The notes under the pieces are model-generated. The model did no database searches and was not told where the DNA came from. It saw only the letters and a program-made list of their open reading frames with translations. The position numbers were made by a program, and so were the translations under genes. Below, piece by piece: positions 63,697 to 64,000 of a stretch of 64,000 nucleotides of DNA. This DNA comes from Magnetospirillum molischianum DSM 120 (GTDB lineage Bacteria > Pseudomonadota > Alphaproteobacteria > Rhodospirillales > Magnetospirillaceae), in the NCBI RefSeq assembly GCF_000294655.1, contig NZ_CAHP01000016.1, positions 1-64,000 on the forward strand. The letters run 5' to 3'. The number at the start of each line of letters is the position of its first letter. The first letter of the stretch is position 1.

Positions 63697-64000
63697 TCAG
63701 AGCGGGCGCGGCGCGGGATCTGAACCGTAAAGCTGACGGGCACGACGTTCGAACGCTGAAACCATCAGCCGCACCGCTTCGTTGAACAACGCGCCGATCA
63801 GGGTTTGGAGCAGCTTCGAGCGGAACTCGAAATCGACATAAAAATCGATTTCGGTGGTGCCGTCGGGCATCGGGTTGAACACCCAATGATTGTTCAGATA
63901 GTGGAACGGGCCTTCGGTATAAGTGACATCGACCCGGCGATTTGGGTCCAAGGTGACTTTCGAGGTAAAACGCTCGCGTACCATCTTAAAACCGATCACC
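63697..64000 (-). CDS. COQ10/RatA-type START (SRPBCC) domain protein, 5' end outside window
   Basis: The C-terminal 101 residues of a minus-strand gene whose start lies beyond base 64000. Visible: VIGFKMVRERFTSKVTLDPN, TEGPFHYLNNHWVFNPMPDG and TEIDFYVDFEFRSKLLQTLI, then LIGALFNEAVRLMVSAFERR. This matches coenzyme-Q-binding COQ10/RatA proteins, which bind ubiquinone or act as ribosome-association factors. In related genomes a lipoate synthase gene often follows upstream, which cannot be seen here. Confidence 0.9.
   Translation of the reverse strand, partial: VIGFKMVRERFTSKVTLDPNRRVDVTYTEGPFHYLNNHWVFNPMPDGTTEIDFYVDFEFRSKLLQTLIGALFNEAVRLMVSAFERRARQLYGSDPAPRPL

Overview
This is a GC-rich (roughly 60 percent) chromosomal window with dense, operon-organised genes. 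It looks like an alphaproteobacterium of the Rhodospirillales, near Magnetospirillum or Phaeospirillum. The evidence is the flbT-flaF pair, an ATP12-family chaperone gene, DUF2336 and FixJ-type regulators, a homospermidine synthase, a phasin-like gene and an Rnf operon that includes apbE and rnfH. The lineage is an inference from gene content; no rRNA or tRNA gene is visible. There is no clear phage, insertion sequence or CRISPR array, so this is mostly core genome.

Layout. 1-9805 (minus): a partial membrane protein, then the glycogen operon glgB-glgX-malQ-glgP. 10136-17081: a small membrane protein, a large AsmA/DUF3971-like protein divergent from glnE, and a one-cysteine bcp. 17117-24043: a ChaN-like protein and a TRAP-type solute-binding protein (minus), divergent from two consecutive histidine kinase/FixJ-type regulator pairs. 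24031-31047: an SDR-family protein, a TPR protein, bolA, terC, a Panacea-domain protein, an unrecognised protein paired with a DUF2336 protein, and a class I amidotransferase. 31444-38607: flbT-flaF, an unrecognised beta-rich protein, a lipoprotein, a DUF1848 protein, a Cache chemoreceptor, a CBS protein and a phasin. 38663-42604: the AmmeMemoRadiSam pair (radical SAM enzyme divergent from a MEMO1-AMMECR1 fusion) and homospermidine synthase. 43161-51303: a CheY-like regulator and the Rnf operon apbE-rseC-rnfABCDGEH-orf, closed by a strong terminator. 51392-61175: an acetolactate-synthase-like TPP enzyme, then HAD hydrolase-AsmA-ATP12, tatABC, serS-surE-pcm. 61385-64000: a globin-coupled-sensor-like chemoreceptor, a Crp-family regulator and a partial COQ10/RatA-like gene.

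The glycogen enzymes form one route: GlgB makes branches, GlgP shortens chains, GlgX removes limit branches and MalQ recycles maltodextrins. The Rnf proteins form a membrane ferredoxin:NAD+ oxidoreductase, ApbE supplies covalent FMN to RnfD and RnfG, and Tat may export ApbE.

Points that most deserve a check: rnfD is broken by a one-base frameshift in a GGG run; the chemoreceptor at 61385 has a protoglobin-like domain with no proximal histidine; two near-identical 35-nt hairpins lie 3' of unrelated genes at 33787 and 35396; two mutually exclusive hairpins sit between rnfB and rnfC; and the solute-binding protein has no permease genes but neighbours two kinase/regulator pairs.
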